A stretch of 54,236 nucleotides of DNA from Hyphomicrobiales bacterium. Lineage in GTDB: Bacteria > Pseudomonadota > Alphaproteobacteria > Rhizobiales > Rhizobiaceae. Shown here one piece after another: positions 9,152-17,179 of this stretch. Position numbers and translations under genes: made by a program. Location: assembly GCA_900473175.1 (NCBI GenBank), contig UCKM01000023.1, forward strand, positions 3,948 to 58,183. The letters run 5' to 3'. Positions within the stretch are counted from its first letter, which is position 1. Every line of letters starts with the position of its first letter. Under the pieces are notes generated by a model. The model did not search any database. It was not told the DNA's origin and was given only the letters and a program-made list of their open reading frames with translations.

Positions 9152-11044
9152 ATGGCGACTGTTGTTGGCTCGGACAATATTGATGTGCTCAAAGGTACGG
9201 CGGATGAAGATACCATGTCCGGCCTTGCCGGCAATGACCGCCTGATCGGCAGCCTTGGCGAGGACCGCATAGACGGCGGTGACGGCAGCGATACTGTCGA
9301 CTATCGGAACTCGGAAGCTGCCATCAGTGTCAATCTCGAACTCGAACAGCAGAACGGGGTCGCTGGAAGCCTGAGCTATGCGAGCGGCGATACGCTGGTC
9401 AACGTCGAGAATGTCATGGGATCAGCGTTTGACGACTACCTCGTCGGGAATGGCAAGAACAACGTCTTTACCGGCGGCGGCGGGGCAGACCAGATATTCG
9501 GCGGATCAGACATCAGTGGGCCCTATAGCGACCATGATCGGGCGAGTTACAAGACGTCATCGGAAGCCGTGGATGTCGACTTGCGCCGCACAGGACAGCA
9601 GTTCGGCGGCGACGCCCAAGGTGACCGCCTGCACGGCATCGAGAACCTCAGCGGCTCTGCCTTCAACGACAGGCTGATCGGCGATGCCGGCAACAATGTT
9701 CTCAACGGAGGCGAGGGTGCAGATTTCCTTGATGGCGGTTCAGGCACCGAGGACATAGCGGAATATACCGGATCCAAGGCCGGGATCGATGTCGATCTCA
9801 ACCGCATTGTCCAGCATGGCGGGGCAGCCGAAGGTGACCAGCTTGTCGGCTTTGAGGGGGTCTATGGCACAAAGTTCGACGATCATATCGTCGGTGATGC
9901 AGGCGACAACTTTCTGACTGGAAACGGCGGCAACGACACGATCATCGGCGGCGGCGGCTTTGACCGCATCAATGCCGGTGACGGCGACGATATTGTCGAA
10001 ATCAGCAGCCTGTCCAAGGCATCGGGCGGCGAAGGATTCGATACGCTGGTCGTGAACGTGACGGAGTACGACCGTTATGAGAGCCACAGCGATGGATTTT
10101 ACGCCAACTTCAATTATTTCGATGGGAGCATAACGCTCTCGACCTCCGACGATCCCTATTCCTCGCCTTCCCACACAAAGGTCGCGACTGGCTTTGAGCG
10201 GCTGGAATTTTACGGAAGCAAACACGATGACCTTGCCTATGGCACCACGGGGGACGACAAGCTGATAGGCAATGACGGTGACGACTATCTCGTCGGGAAT
10301 GACGGTGCCGATCATCTGGAAGGCGGAGCGGGCAATGACACCCTTTCCGCCGGGGTAGCATTCTTTAACAACGATACACCGAACGCCGGCGATGAACTCT
10401 ATGGCGGTGCAGGTGACGATCGGCTCTACGCCGGATCAAAATTCGCCTTTATCGATGGTGGTGAAGGGAATGATCTGCTGCGGCTGATGCTGACCAACAG
10501 CGACGGCGATGGCTATCTCGACGTGCGCGAAACCGGCCTGCAGGGACAGAACATCATCAATGTAGAGCGTTTTGAGCTGATCGGGCTTCAGGGAGACGAC
10601 GTGCTTATCGGAGGGAGCAAGATCGATTTGCTCGAAGGCGGCGATGGCAACGACCTGCTGCGCGCCGGCAACAATGACGATACCCTGCTTGGTGGCAATG
10701 GCGATGACGTGCTTTACGGTGAAGATGGCAAGGATCAATTGACGGGCGGCACGGGCAATGACGTATTGTCGGGCGGCGCCGGTGCCGATTTGTTCTTCTT
10801 CAACAGCATCGCCGGACAGGGTCACGACGTCATCACTGATTTCAATGGCGACGCGGGCGACATCCTGGTCTTGCAGCGCGATCTATTCTCCACGATCACA
10901 TCCTTCGACGATTTCCTGCATGCGGCAACGCAAACAGAAAACGGCGTGCTGATCGATCTTGATGGAAATGGCTCATCCTCATCCAGTCTCCTGATAGCGA
11001 ACGCCACGCTGGAGGACTTCAGCCACGACAACGTCTACGTTTAG
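9152..11044 (+). CDS. RTX-type calcium-binding repeat protein, probably secreted by a type I system
   Basis: The 630-residue acidic protein is built almost wholly of hemolysin-type nonapeptides (GGxGxDxLx), such as LEGGDGNDLLRAGNND and LTGGTGNDVLSGGAGAD, which bind calcium. It has no N-terminal signal peptide; the C-terminus (DITDFN-like, then LLIANATLEDFSHDNVYV) is the usual uncleaved type I secretion signal region of rhizobial RTX proteins. Residues 45-275 contain three diverged tandem modules of about 70-75 residues, each with a Y(R/K/T)xS/G..A..V(N/D)(V/L) start, a GD.L.x.EN..GS.FDD core and an RTX run. No catalytic domain is visible. GGGAGA lies nine bases before the ATG. No ABC/MFP secretion genes are adjacent. 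Surface adhesion or biofilm matrix roles are typical of the class but unproved here. Confidence 0.9.
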   Translation: MATVVGSDNIDVLKGTADEDTMSGLAGNDRLIGSLGEDRIDGGDGSDTVDYRNSEAAISVNLELEQQNGVAGSLSYASGDTLVNVENVMGSAFDDYLVGNGKNNVFTGGGGADQIFGGSDISGPYSDHDRASYKTSSEAVDVDLRRTGQQFGGDAQGDRLHGIENLSGSAFNDRLIGDAGNNVLNGGEGADFLDGGSGTEDIAEYTGSKAGIDVDLNRIVQHGGAAEGDQLVGFEGVYGTKFDDHIVGDAGDNFLTGNGGNDTIIGGGGFDRINAGDGDDIVEISSLSKASGGEGFDTLVVNVTEYDRYESHSDGFYANFNYFDGSITLSTSDDPYSSPSHTKVATGFERLEFYGSKHDDLAYGTTGDDKLIGNDGDDYLVGNDGADHLEGGAGNDTLSAGVAFFNNDTPNAGDELYGGAGDDRLYAGSKFAFIDGGEGNDLLRLMLTNSDGDGYLDVRETGLQGQNIINVERFELIGLQGDDVLIGGSKIDLLEGGDGNDLLRAGNNDDTLLGGNGDDVLYGEDGKDQLTGGTGNDVLSGGAGADLFFFNSIAGQGHDVITDFNGDAGDILVLQRDLFSTITSFDDFLHAATQTENGVLIDLDGNGSSSSSLLIANATLEDFSHDNVYV

Positions 11045-11125
11045 GCCTCGATTGTTCTATCTTTGAAACGGGCGCACCCCCGCGCCCGCTTCGCTGTTGG
11101 GGAACGACCAACAATCGACGGCCCG

Positions 11126-11809
11126 CTACACATCCTCCCGCCTGCGCAGTGACATTTTGCCTTCGTCATCAAGAACCATTTCCACGTGGCGGTAATCGAA
11201 CATCATCGCATGGGCGGTTTCCAGCGCGTGCTTGTGGGTTGCGGTAATCACCAGCACGTCGGCGCCCGCCGCATCGCCGGCAAGAATGCCGGGGACGGCA
11301 TCCTCGAAGACGAGGCAATCGGTGATATTCGCCCCAAGCTTTTGCGCCGCAAGCAGATAGCAATCGGGATTGGGCTTGCCGATCGCCACATCTTCGGCGG
11401 CAACCAGGGTGTCGGGCAGCGGCAGTCCTGCGGCCTCAAGGCGCCGCTGCGCAAGGTCGCGGGGCGCGGAAGTGACGATCGCCCATTTTGAGCGCGGCAA
11501 CCGATCGAGAAATTGCGCCGCGCCAGGAAGTTCGAAAATGCCCTCGACGTCGTCCATTTCCGCGCGGGTGATCTTTGCCGCCTCCACCGCGGGATCGATG
11601 CCCGGCAGCCCCAGCCTGCGCACTGTATCGACGGCGCGCGCACCGTGCATCGTCGGCAGGAAGGTCCTCACATCAAGGCCATGCTGTTCGGCCCATCGCG
11701 ACCATACGCGCTCGGCGGCAAGGGTCGAACTGATCAGCGTCCCATCCATGTCGAACAGGAAGGCGGAATAGCTCTTTTCGAACACGGCTGTTGCTGGCAC
11801 TCTGCTCAT
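11126..11809 (-). CDS. HAD-superfamily phosphatase (sugar-phosphatase/GPP-like)
   Basis: This is a 227-residue subfamily IA haloacid-dehalogenase-like hydrolase. Motif I is FLFDMDGTLISS, with nucleophile D20 and acid D22. Motif II is IVTSAP, motif III GKPNPDCYLLAA, with the conserved lysine, and motif IV VFEDAVPGI with acidic metal ligands. The helical cap between motifs I and II contains a PTMHGARAVDTV stretch, as in yeast GPP and E. coli YfbT/HxpA sugar phosphatases. Substrate is likely a small sugar or polyol phosphate. It is convergent to the RTX gene and divergent from the DUF1003 gene. Confidence 0.88.
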   Translation of the reverse strand: MSRVPATAVFEKSYSAFLFDMDGTLISSTLAAERVWSRWAEQHGLDVRTFLPTMHGARAVDTVRRLGLPGIDPAVEAAKITRAEMDDVEGIFELPGAAQFLDRLPRSKWAIVTSAPRDLAQRRLEAAGLPLPDTLVAAEDVAIGKPNPDCYLLAAQKLGANITDCLVFEDAVPGILAGDAAGADVLVITATHKHALETAHAMMFDYRHVEMVLDDEGKMSLRRREDV

Positions 11810-11875
11810 CCTTTCAGGTGCGATGATTCTGCGTACAATTATTCAGTTTGTACTTTTTCGGCCATTGCCAGATGA

Positions 11876-12430
11876 ATGGCAATGCCGCCATCCAACGGGA
11901 CAGCGCCAATGCCTAATGTCGAAGATGTAAAGAAGGGCCTGCAGGACGCCGAACTCAGGCTCCTGCATCATCTGCGGGCAGTTCGCCGCGAACACCGCAA
12001 GGAAAAACCGGCCGACCGCGAACAGCTGACCACCGGACAGAAGATCGCCGATTCCGTCGCCGCGACGATGGGGTCGTGGACGTTCATCATCATTCAGACC
12101 ACGATCCTGTTCTTCTGGATCATACTCAATATCACCGCCTATGTGCGCGAATGGGATCCCTACCCGTTTATTCTGCTAAATCTGGCACTATCGTTCCAGG
12201 CCGCCTACGCCGCACCGTTCATCATGATGAGCCAGAATCGCCAGCAGGACATTGACCGCAAGGAGGCGGAGAACGACTATCGCATCAACATCAAGGCAGA
12301 GCTCGAAATCGAGTTGCTGCACGAGAAGATCGAACTGCTTCACCAGAAGATCGATCAGATGCGCGAAAAGGAAGTGGTTTCGCTGGCGGAAACCGTCCAG
12401 AAGCTGGTCGATCCCGACCAGAAGTCTTAA
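11876..12430 (+). CDS. DUF1003 membrane protein
   Basis: This 184-residue protein belongs to DUF1003. An N-terminal basic segment (EHRKEKPADREQLTTGQKIAD) is followed by the family core GSWTFIIIQTTILFFWIILN and a second membrane helix in YPFILLNLALSFQAAYAAPFIMMSQ. It ends in a long coiled coil (ELEIELLHEKIELLHQKIDQMREK). The protein is probably anchored in the inner membrane with the coiled coil in the cytoplasm. The first ATG has no clear ribosome site; a second in-frame ATG at 11909 has GGGA nine bases upstream and is an equally good start. Function unknown. Confidence 0.85.
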   Translation: MAMPPSNGTAPMPNVEDVKKGLQDAELRLLHHLRAVRREHRKEKPADREQLTTGQKIADSVAATMGSWTFIIIQTTILFFWIILNITAYVREWDPYPFILLNLALSFQAAYAAPFIMMSQNRQQDIDRKEAENDYRINIKAELEIELLHEKIELLHQKIDQMREKEVVSLAETVQKLVDPDQKS

Positions 12431-12442
12431 ACTTGGAACAAT

Positions 12443-12553
12443 GAAAAAGGACCGCTGCGGGAGGAGGTGCAGCGGTCCTGATTGTAAATGTACCGCGGGA
12501 GGAGGTGCAGTACATTCCAGGTTGGGGTATCTGGGAGGAGAAGAACCCAACAA
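12443..12553 (-). ncRNA. nfeR1: NfeR1/alpha-r14 (suhB-type) anti-Shine-Dalgarno small RNA
   Basis: Read on the minus strand, a roughly 110-nt transcript carries three CUCCUCCC motifs complementary to ribosome binding sites. The first is near the 5' end (UUCUCCUCCCAG). The second is in the loop of a 10-bp hairpin (+ strand 12487-12516, one mismatch). The third is in the 10-nt loop of a perfect 11-bp stem AGGACCGCUGC/GCAGCGGUCCU (12448-12479) followed by UUUU, the terminator. Both hairpin loops contain identical ACCUCCUCCC. This is the architecture known for alpha-r14 sRNAs, including Sinorhizobium NfeR1, which down-regulate transporter mRNAs with redundant anti-SD motifs. The 5' end is inferred from a possible -10 (CTATCT) at 12559-12564. 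Confidence 0.88.
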
Positions 12554-12593
12554 CTTCAAGATAGCGCTGCCTTGAAAAATCGCAACGCGCAGA

Positions 12594-12614
12594 TTTGCAT
12601 GATAGCTATGCAAA
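12594..12614 (-). promoter_or_regulatory. Palindrome upstream of the NfeR1-like sRNA promoter
   Basis: TTTGCAT-GATAGCT-ATGCAAA is a perfect 7+7 inverted repeat about 40-60 bases upstream of the inferred sRNA start, a normal activator position. NfeR1 genes of alphaproteobacteria are known to share a conserved promoter motif; whether this is the same one needs alignment. Confidence 0.55.
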
Positions 12615-12793
12615 CGGACGCATTGACGCGACTGAAGCTGTAGCGCCTCTTTTGAATGTCGACTCTCTGTATCTTGAAAAGCGCAACAAAATCAACGATG
12701 GATGGACGCACAGTCGCCGACGTTTGGTTCTGAGCGATTAGTCCGCGCTTTTGCATGACCACCGCTTTTTAGGCCGACAGCACACACTCCGCC

Positions 12794-12823
12794 AGTGTCC
12801 GCTATGCGCCAATAGCGGACACT
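12794..12823. repeat. 12-bp perfect inverted repeat
   Basis: AGTGTCCGCTAT, six-base spacer GCGCCA, then ATAGCGGACACT. No T-run follows on either strand, so it is not a classical terminator. It resembles short dispersed palindromes of rhizobial intergenic DNA. Confidence 0.7.
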
Positions 12824-12947
12824 CATCTGTCTGCTGGGACACTTAGGGACGATATGCATGTCTGGAAGATTCGTCCACCGTACGGCAATGCAGTCTGATC
12901 TGGGCATCGTTCGCGCCCGCCCTCACCTCCATTGCCCTCTCGTCCGC

Positions 12948-13742
12948 TTATGTCCGTCGCTCGGCTTGGCTGAGGCCATAGTCCCGCTGGTAGACAAGGC
13001 TCATATAGACCACGATTGCTACTATGCAGCCCAGGAACATGAGGCTTGTAATAATCGTCCCGAAGCCAAGGCCGCCATATTCCACCGGTTGGGAAAGGAA
13101 ATCTCCAAGTGAGGCACCCAGCGGTCTTGTGAAAATATAGGCGAGCCAAAAGGCGAGGATCGCATCCAGATTGAAGAAATAGTAAGCGGCAGCAATCAAG
13201 ACGATGATCGCGCCGAACATGGCGCCGGTTGCCATGAAACCGAGCTCAAATTTTTCCGCAACAAGGTCGCCGGCTGCGGTTCCGAGCGCGAATGTGAACA
13301 GTATTGCCAGCCAATAGAATGTCTCGCGGCGTGTCGTGAAAATGGAATGGATGGAAAGCGTGTGTTCGACCGCGTACCAGACCGCGAATGTCACAAGCAG
13401 CGCAATGCTGAAAACGATGGTCGTAACCTCGAGCGGAACCTTGAAATTGTCGACCAGGTTGTCGGTTATGAGTGTGCCGACAATGCTGATGAGGACGACC
13501 GCCGTCCAGTATCTAGAGGGAACATATCGCTTTTGCATGAATTGCAGAACGAGCGCTACTGCAAGAAAGGCGGTCATGATCAATGACGTCGCCGTCAATC
13601 CCAAGCCGAGATTCACCGCCAGGTAGTCCGCAGCCGTTTCACCCATGGTGACGGCCATGAGTTTTATCAGCCAGAAGTCGACCTTGACCTCCGGAACGCG
13701 ATTGAAATTCTGCTGCAATGATGCGCGCGCAAGCGTTGTCAT
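12948..13742 (-). CDS. COG4705/DUF347-type integral membrane protein
   Basis: This is a 264-residue membrane protein with repeated family signatures: KLMAVTMGETAADYLAVNLG near the N-terminus, TFALGTAAGDLVAEKFELG in the middle and RPLGASLGDFLSQP near the C-terminus, with about eight hydrophobic helices. These G(E/T)xAxD motifs mark DUF347 repeats (COG4705). I chose MTTLARAS at 13742 because GGGAG lies eight bases upstream. It lies 21 bases after the small periplasmic gene in the same direction, so the two form an operon that diverges from the two-component system. Function is unknown; transport of a small solute or metal is a guess. Confidence 0.85.
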   Translation of the reverse strand: MTTLARASLQQNFNRVPEVKVDFWLIKLMAVTMGETAADYLAVNLGLGLTATSLIMTAFLAVALVLQFMQKRYVPSRYWTAVVLISIVGTLITDNLVDNFKVPLEVTTIVFSIALLVTFAVWYAVEHTLSIHSIFTTRRETFYWLAILFTFALGTAAGDLVAEKFELGFMATGAMFGAIIVLIAAAYYFFNLDAILAFWLAYIFTRPLGASLGDFLSQPVEYGGLGFGTIITSLMFLGCIVAIVVYMSLVYQRDYGLSQAERRT

Positions 13743-13763
13743 GGAAAGCACTCCCAATCCGAT

Positions 13764-14027
13764 TCATTGGCCAATAATCTTGAGAGCCTGGGTGAAGTAA
13801 TCATCCGCCCGCTTGTCATCGTCCGCATTGCAACGCTCGACGCCTTTGGCCTCCAGGTCCTGCACCTTCGATTTTTCGGAATCGTTCAGTTTTGCCGCCG
13901 CCATCTTGGCGCGCACATCCTTGAGCATATCCTCGCAAGGGACTGGGCTCTGAGCAAAAACTGCCGATGAGGTGAGGTTGGCGACAAAGATCGCGGCGAT
14001 CAGCGAGAGTGGGAAGCGTCTGTCCAT
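13764..14027 (-). CDS. Small secreted periplasmic protein (87 residues)
   Basis: A clear signal peptide (MDRRFPLSLIAAIFVANL, cleavage after SAVFA) precedes a small helical mature domain of about 62 residues with two cysteines (PCEDM and ERCNAD), probably a disulfide. AAGGA stands seven bases before the ATG. It is the first gene of a two-gene unit with the DUF347 protein and diverges from the response regulator. It resembles small rhizobial hypothetical periplasmic proteins; no function is assigned. Confidence 0.75.
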   Translation of the reverse strand: MDRRFPLSLIAAIFVANLTSSAVFAQSPVPCEDMLKDVRAKMAAAKLNDSEKSKVQDLEAKGVERCNADDDKRADDYFTQALKIIGQ

Positions 14028-14136
14028 GGCTGGATCCTTTCGGGTGGAAAGCGGGAGAGGAGGCCTTTGCGTGCCTCCGGAACGCTTTCACTCCTAACCG
14101 CCTCCAAATACGCCAGCCTTTCCTCCACCATACAGA

Positions 14137-14196
14137 TTCGTAAGGAAGCAAACGCTCAGGTGGTCGAAAGCCGAAGCTTTCTTACGAAAAGGTAAG
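14137..14196. promoter_or_regulatory. Candidate response-regulator operator in the divergent promoter region
   Basis: The 292-base divergent region contains TTCGTAAG at 14137 and its inverse CTTACGAA at 14181. The second site is part of CTTAC-GAAAAG-GTAAG (14181-14196). Repeated GTAAG half-sites between a response regulator gene and its divergent neighbour suggest autoregulation; this is inference. Confidence 0.4.
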
Positions 14197-14319
14197 AACA
14201 CGGCAAGGTCGACGTGACTTTTTCGGAGTAGCTCGTGTCAGGCGACGCCTTCGGAAAAGCAAACAATGACTTCCAGAACCGATGATCTATAATTGCGTCG
14301 ATTAGAGCGGAAACGTAGC

Positions 14320-14997
14320 ATGCGCATTTTGATCATCGAGGATGACAAGCCCACATTTGACTTCATTGTAAGGGGCTTCAGCGAAGCCGGGCACGTCGCC
14401 GAGGTAATTTCGGATGGGCGAGCCGCCCTCTCGCACGCGACCGGCGAAGGCTATGACGCACTTATCGTCGACAGAATGATTCCCGGTTTGGATGGGCTGG
14501 CACTCGTGAAGGCCCTACGTGCGGCGGGCGTAAAGACGCCTGTGATTTTTTTGACTTCGGTCGGTGGACTTGACGATCGTGTCGAGGGGCTGGAAGCGGG
14601 TGGCGACGATTATCTCGTCAAGCCTTTCGCGTTCTCCGAGCTTGCGGCGCGGGTCAATGCCCTCACCCGGCGTCCGCCCTTCCAAATGGAAAGGAACGTG
14701 ATATCCGTCGATGATCTTGAGGTTGATCTGATGCGACGCACCGTCAAGCGCGCAGGCAAATTTATCGACCTCCAGCCCCGAGAATATCGGCTGCTGGAAG
14801 TGCTCGCCCGCAACGAAGGCCGTATCCTGACGCGCACTATGCTGCTTGAACGCGTCTGGGATTTTCACTTCGATCCGAAGACCAGCGTGGTTGAGACGCA
14901 TATCAGCCGGCTGCGTACCAAGATCGACAAGCCGTTTCCCTATCCGTTGCTCCATACAATCCGCAATACCGGCTATAGCCTGCATGCGCCGCATTAA
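14320..14997 (+). CDS. OmpR/PhoB-family two-component response regulator
   Basis: A 225-residue regulator with an N-terminal receiver domain (acidic pair E8/D9, phospho-acceptor D51 in ALIVDRMIPGLDG, conserved lysine in DDYLVKPFAF) and a C-terminal winged-helix DNA-binding domain (QPREYRLLEVLARNEGRILTR split over two helices, then VVETHISRLRTKID). Start MRILIIEDD is preceded by a moderate AGCGGAAA; the longer frame from 14293 adds nine unsupported residues. The histidine kinase ATG lies inside its last codons, so the pair is translationally coupled. Confidence 0.95.
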   Translation: MRILIIEDDKPTFDFIVRGFSEAGHVAEVISDGRAALSHATGEGYDALIVDRMIPGLDGLALVKALRAAGVKTPVIFLTSVGGLDDRVEGLEAGGDDYLVKPFAFSELAARVNALTRRPPFQMERNVISVDDLEVDLMRRTVKRAGKFIDLQPREYRLLEVLARNEGRILTRTMLLERVWDFHFDPKTSVVETHISRLRTKIDKPFPYPLLHTIRNTGYSLHAPH

Positions 14998-16417
14998 TCT
15001 GCTCAAGAGCACGCCGTTCCGACTGGCGATCATCGTTGCGGCGCTTTTCATCAGTTCATTCCTGGTGGCTGCAGCCGTGACCTACCAATTGTTCAGGAGC
15101 GAGCTCGCAGACCGGCTCGACGCCACGATCCAAGACACCTATTCTGTACTTGCAGATGCCTATGGCGATCGTGATGTCACTGATCTCGTTGAGGCGGTTG
15201 CGAGCCATGCCAATTCGACCTCGGGCGACAACGCAGTCTATTTGCTCCAGTCAAAGGACGGCCAACGCCTATCAGGAAACATCGCGAGTGCGGACGTCCC
15301 GTTGGGCTGGTCGACCGTTGACGGCTCGTTATTGGGTTTTCCCTCCGGTAAGGATTATCGGGTCTATTCCAATAAGGTCGATGACCAGCCGTTGATTGTC
15401 GGACGAAGCTTTGAAGAAAGCCAGGAGTACCTGGAGATCGTTCGCAGCAGCTTCGGCTGGGCAACAATCGCGGTTCTTGCTCTTGCCGTGGCTGGCGGTG
15501 CATTGCTGGCCTACCGCGTGCAACGGCGGTTAGAGGCCATCGCAACAACGATGCGCGATATCGGTTCGGGTAAGCTCGACGCAAGGATTTCGCTTGTTGG
15601 CAATGGGGACGATGTTGATGTCCTTTCCGCCCAGGTCAATGATGCGCTTGGCCGGCTCGCTGCCCTTGTCGAAGGGATGCGGCAAGTCAGCACCGATATT
15701 GCTCACGATCTGAAGACACCGCTGCAGAGATTGTCGCTAACCATCGATCAGGCAATTGACAAGCTTTCCGCGGGCGGCGACGGCAACGCAGAACTGCTTG
15801 AGGCAAAGGAGGAAAGCACTCAAATCAACGCCACGTTCGACGCGCTTTTGCGCATCGCCCAGATCGAGGCCGGTGCACGACGCGCGCGCTTTCGTGCCAT
15901 TGACATGCAACAGTGCGTTGCAACCATCGCCGAAATCTATACGGACGTCGCAGCGGACAACGGTCAAGAGCTTGTCCTGAGCGAGACGACCTGCGACCCG
16001 ATGCTGGTTGATGGCGACGAAGAACTTCTGGTGCAGCTTTTTGCAAACGCTGTTGAGAACGCGATCCGACACTGCCCACAAAGCGCGCGCATTGAGATCG
16101 GTGCCAGTCTTATCGCTGATAGAGTCAGGGTCGAGGTTGCGGACAACGGACCAGGAATACCGGAGAGCGAGCGCGAGAAGGTGTTCCAGCGACTCTACCG
16201 CCTCGACAAAAGCCGGACAACGCCCGGAACGGGTCTCGGATTGAGTTTGGCCAAAGCGATTGCCGATCTTCATTACGCCCAAATTATCATGCTGGATAAC
16301 CGCCCCGGCTTGCGCGTTGAAGTCAATTTTCCCATCTCGAAACGTGCAAGGACGCGACACGGCGCTACTTCGCCTGTCTCGAGATCAGCTGAAGGTACGG
16401 TAGATCATGAATTCTAG
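14984..16417 (+). CDS. Membrane-bound sensor histidine kinase
   Basis: This 477-residue kinase starts at ATG 14984, overlapping the regulator's stop by 14 bases. Residues 14-34 and 158-178 are membrane helices that bracket a periplasmic sensor of about 120 residues. A HAMP linker follows, then the dimerisation domain with H241 (DIAHDLKTPLQRL) and the ATPase domain with the N-box (NAVENAIRHC), G1 (VADNGPGIP) and G2 (GTGLGLSLAKAIADLH). The organisation is that of EnvZ/PmrB-type sensors. Ligand is unknown. Its stop overlaps the start of the phosphatase gene. Confidence 0.94.
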   Translation: MRRINLLKSTPFRLAIIVAALFISSFLVAAAVTYQLFRSELADRLDATIQDTYSVLADAYGDRDVTDLVEAVASHANSTSGDNAVYLLQSKDGQRLSGNIASADVPLGWSTVDGSLLGFPSGKDYRVYSNKVDDQPLIVGRSFEESQEYLEIVRSSFGWATIAVLALAVAGGALLAYRVQRRLEAIATTMRDIGSGKLDARISLVGNGDDVDVLSAQVNDALGRLAALVEGMRQVSTDIAHDLKTPLQRLSLTIDQAIDKLSAGGDGNAELLEAKEESTQINATFDALLRIAQIEAGARRARFRAIDMQQCVATIAEIYTDVAADNGQELVLSETTCDPMLVDGDEELLVQLFANAVENAIRHCPQSARIEIGASLIADRVRVEVADNGPGIPESEREKVFQRLYRLDKSRTTPGTGLGLSLAKAIADLHYAQIIMLDNRPGLRVEVNFPISKRARTRHGATSPVSRSAEGTVDHEF

Positions 16418-17006
16418 CCAAGGCTCCAGCTTCTTGGACAACGTGCTGCGGCATGCGGTGAAAGGTTTCGCCGCGATCCTTGTTCTGGCGGTTGCCATTG
16501 CAAGCTACTACTGCGTCATGCGGCTCGGCGGCAATTTTCACACGACAATTCCCGGTGAACTCTACCGCTCCGCTCAGCTCAGTCCCACGCAGCTGGCGTC
16601 ATATCATAGCGCTTACGGCATCAAGACGATTGTCAATCTGCGCGGTGAACACGTCGGCCAGGCTTGGTACGACAAGGAGGTTGCAGCGTCATCCCGGCTG
16701 GGGATCAACCACTTTGACTTCCCAATGTCGTCCCGCAAGCAACTGTCCCGGGACGAAGCCATGGCGCTCATTTCGATACTGGAGAAGGCGGAGAAGCCGA
16801 TCCTCATCCATTGCGAAGGCGGTGCCGATCGTAGTGGGTTGGCCGCCGCGCTCTACGTAGCAGCATTGGCTCATGGGAGCGAAAAGCAGGCTGAAGCGCA
16901 GATGTCCATCCAGTATGGACATATCTCGCTATCTCCCAATCCAGCCTTCGCAATGGACCGCACATTCGAAGCGCTTGAACCATGGCTGGGCTTTCCGCAT
17001 TCCTAA
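16407..17006 (+). CDS. Membrane-anchored dual-specificity/tyrosine phosphatase-like protein
   Basis: A 199-residue protein with one N-terminal membrane helix (residues 20-37) and a cysteine-phosphatase domain outside the membrane. The active-site loop is HCEGGADRSG with C136 and R142, the classical HCx5R motif; an upstream GELYRSAQLS stretch and TIVNLRGE match the PF13350/DSP-like bacterial family, similar to proteins annotated as tyrosine phosphatase or phosphatidylglycerophosphatase-like. The start lies 11 bases inside the kinase gene, so it belongs to the same operon. It may dephosphorylate a lipid or protein phosphate in the envelope; lipid A modification clusters often hold such phosphatases. 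Confidence 0.85.
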   Translation: MNSSQGSSFLDNVLRHAVKGFAAILVLAVAIASYYCVMRLGGNFHTTIPGELYRSAQLSPTQLASYHSAYGIKTIVNLRGEHVGQAWYDKEVAASSRLGINHFDFPMSSRKQLSRDEAMALISILEKAEKPILIHCEGGADRSGLAAALYVAALAHGSEKQAEAQMSIQYGHISLSPNPAFAMDRTFEALEPWLGFPHS

Positions 17007-17179
17007 GACCGGTGCCGTTCAAGGTTGGGGGTTAGAACCTGGCGACGATTTTCTATCGATTGTGGTTGTCTCGGCCGTTGATCGTGATTCTACAGAACCT
17101 TACCGTAACTTATAGATCGAATTAGTTCGCTTTCAGCCGGGGCGTTCAGCCTGTTGTCAGCATCCCCGCAAAAAACGTG

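Larger units (their letters stand above)
12431..12947. other. Intergenic region with sRNA gene and palindromes
   Basis: This 517-base gap holds the minus-strand sRNA (12443-12553), its upstream palindrome and a separate 12-bp inverted repeat at 12794-12823. The short open frames across 12556-12907 have no ribosome sites or recognisable products, and I see no protein gene here. Confidence 0.6.

Noticed and set aside
12692-12907. 71-codon minus-strand frame reading SVRYWRIADTGG
   Set aside because: It is created by the 12-bp palindrome; such peptides come from repeat DNA, and there is no ribosome site.
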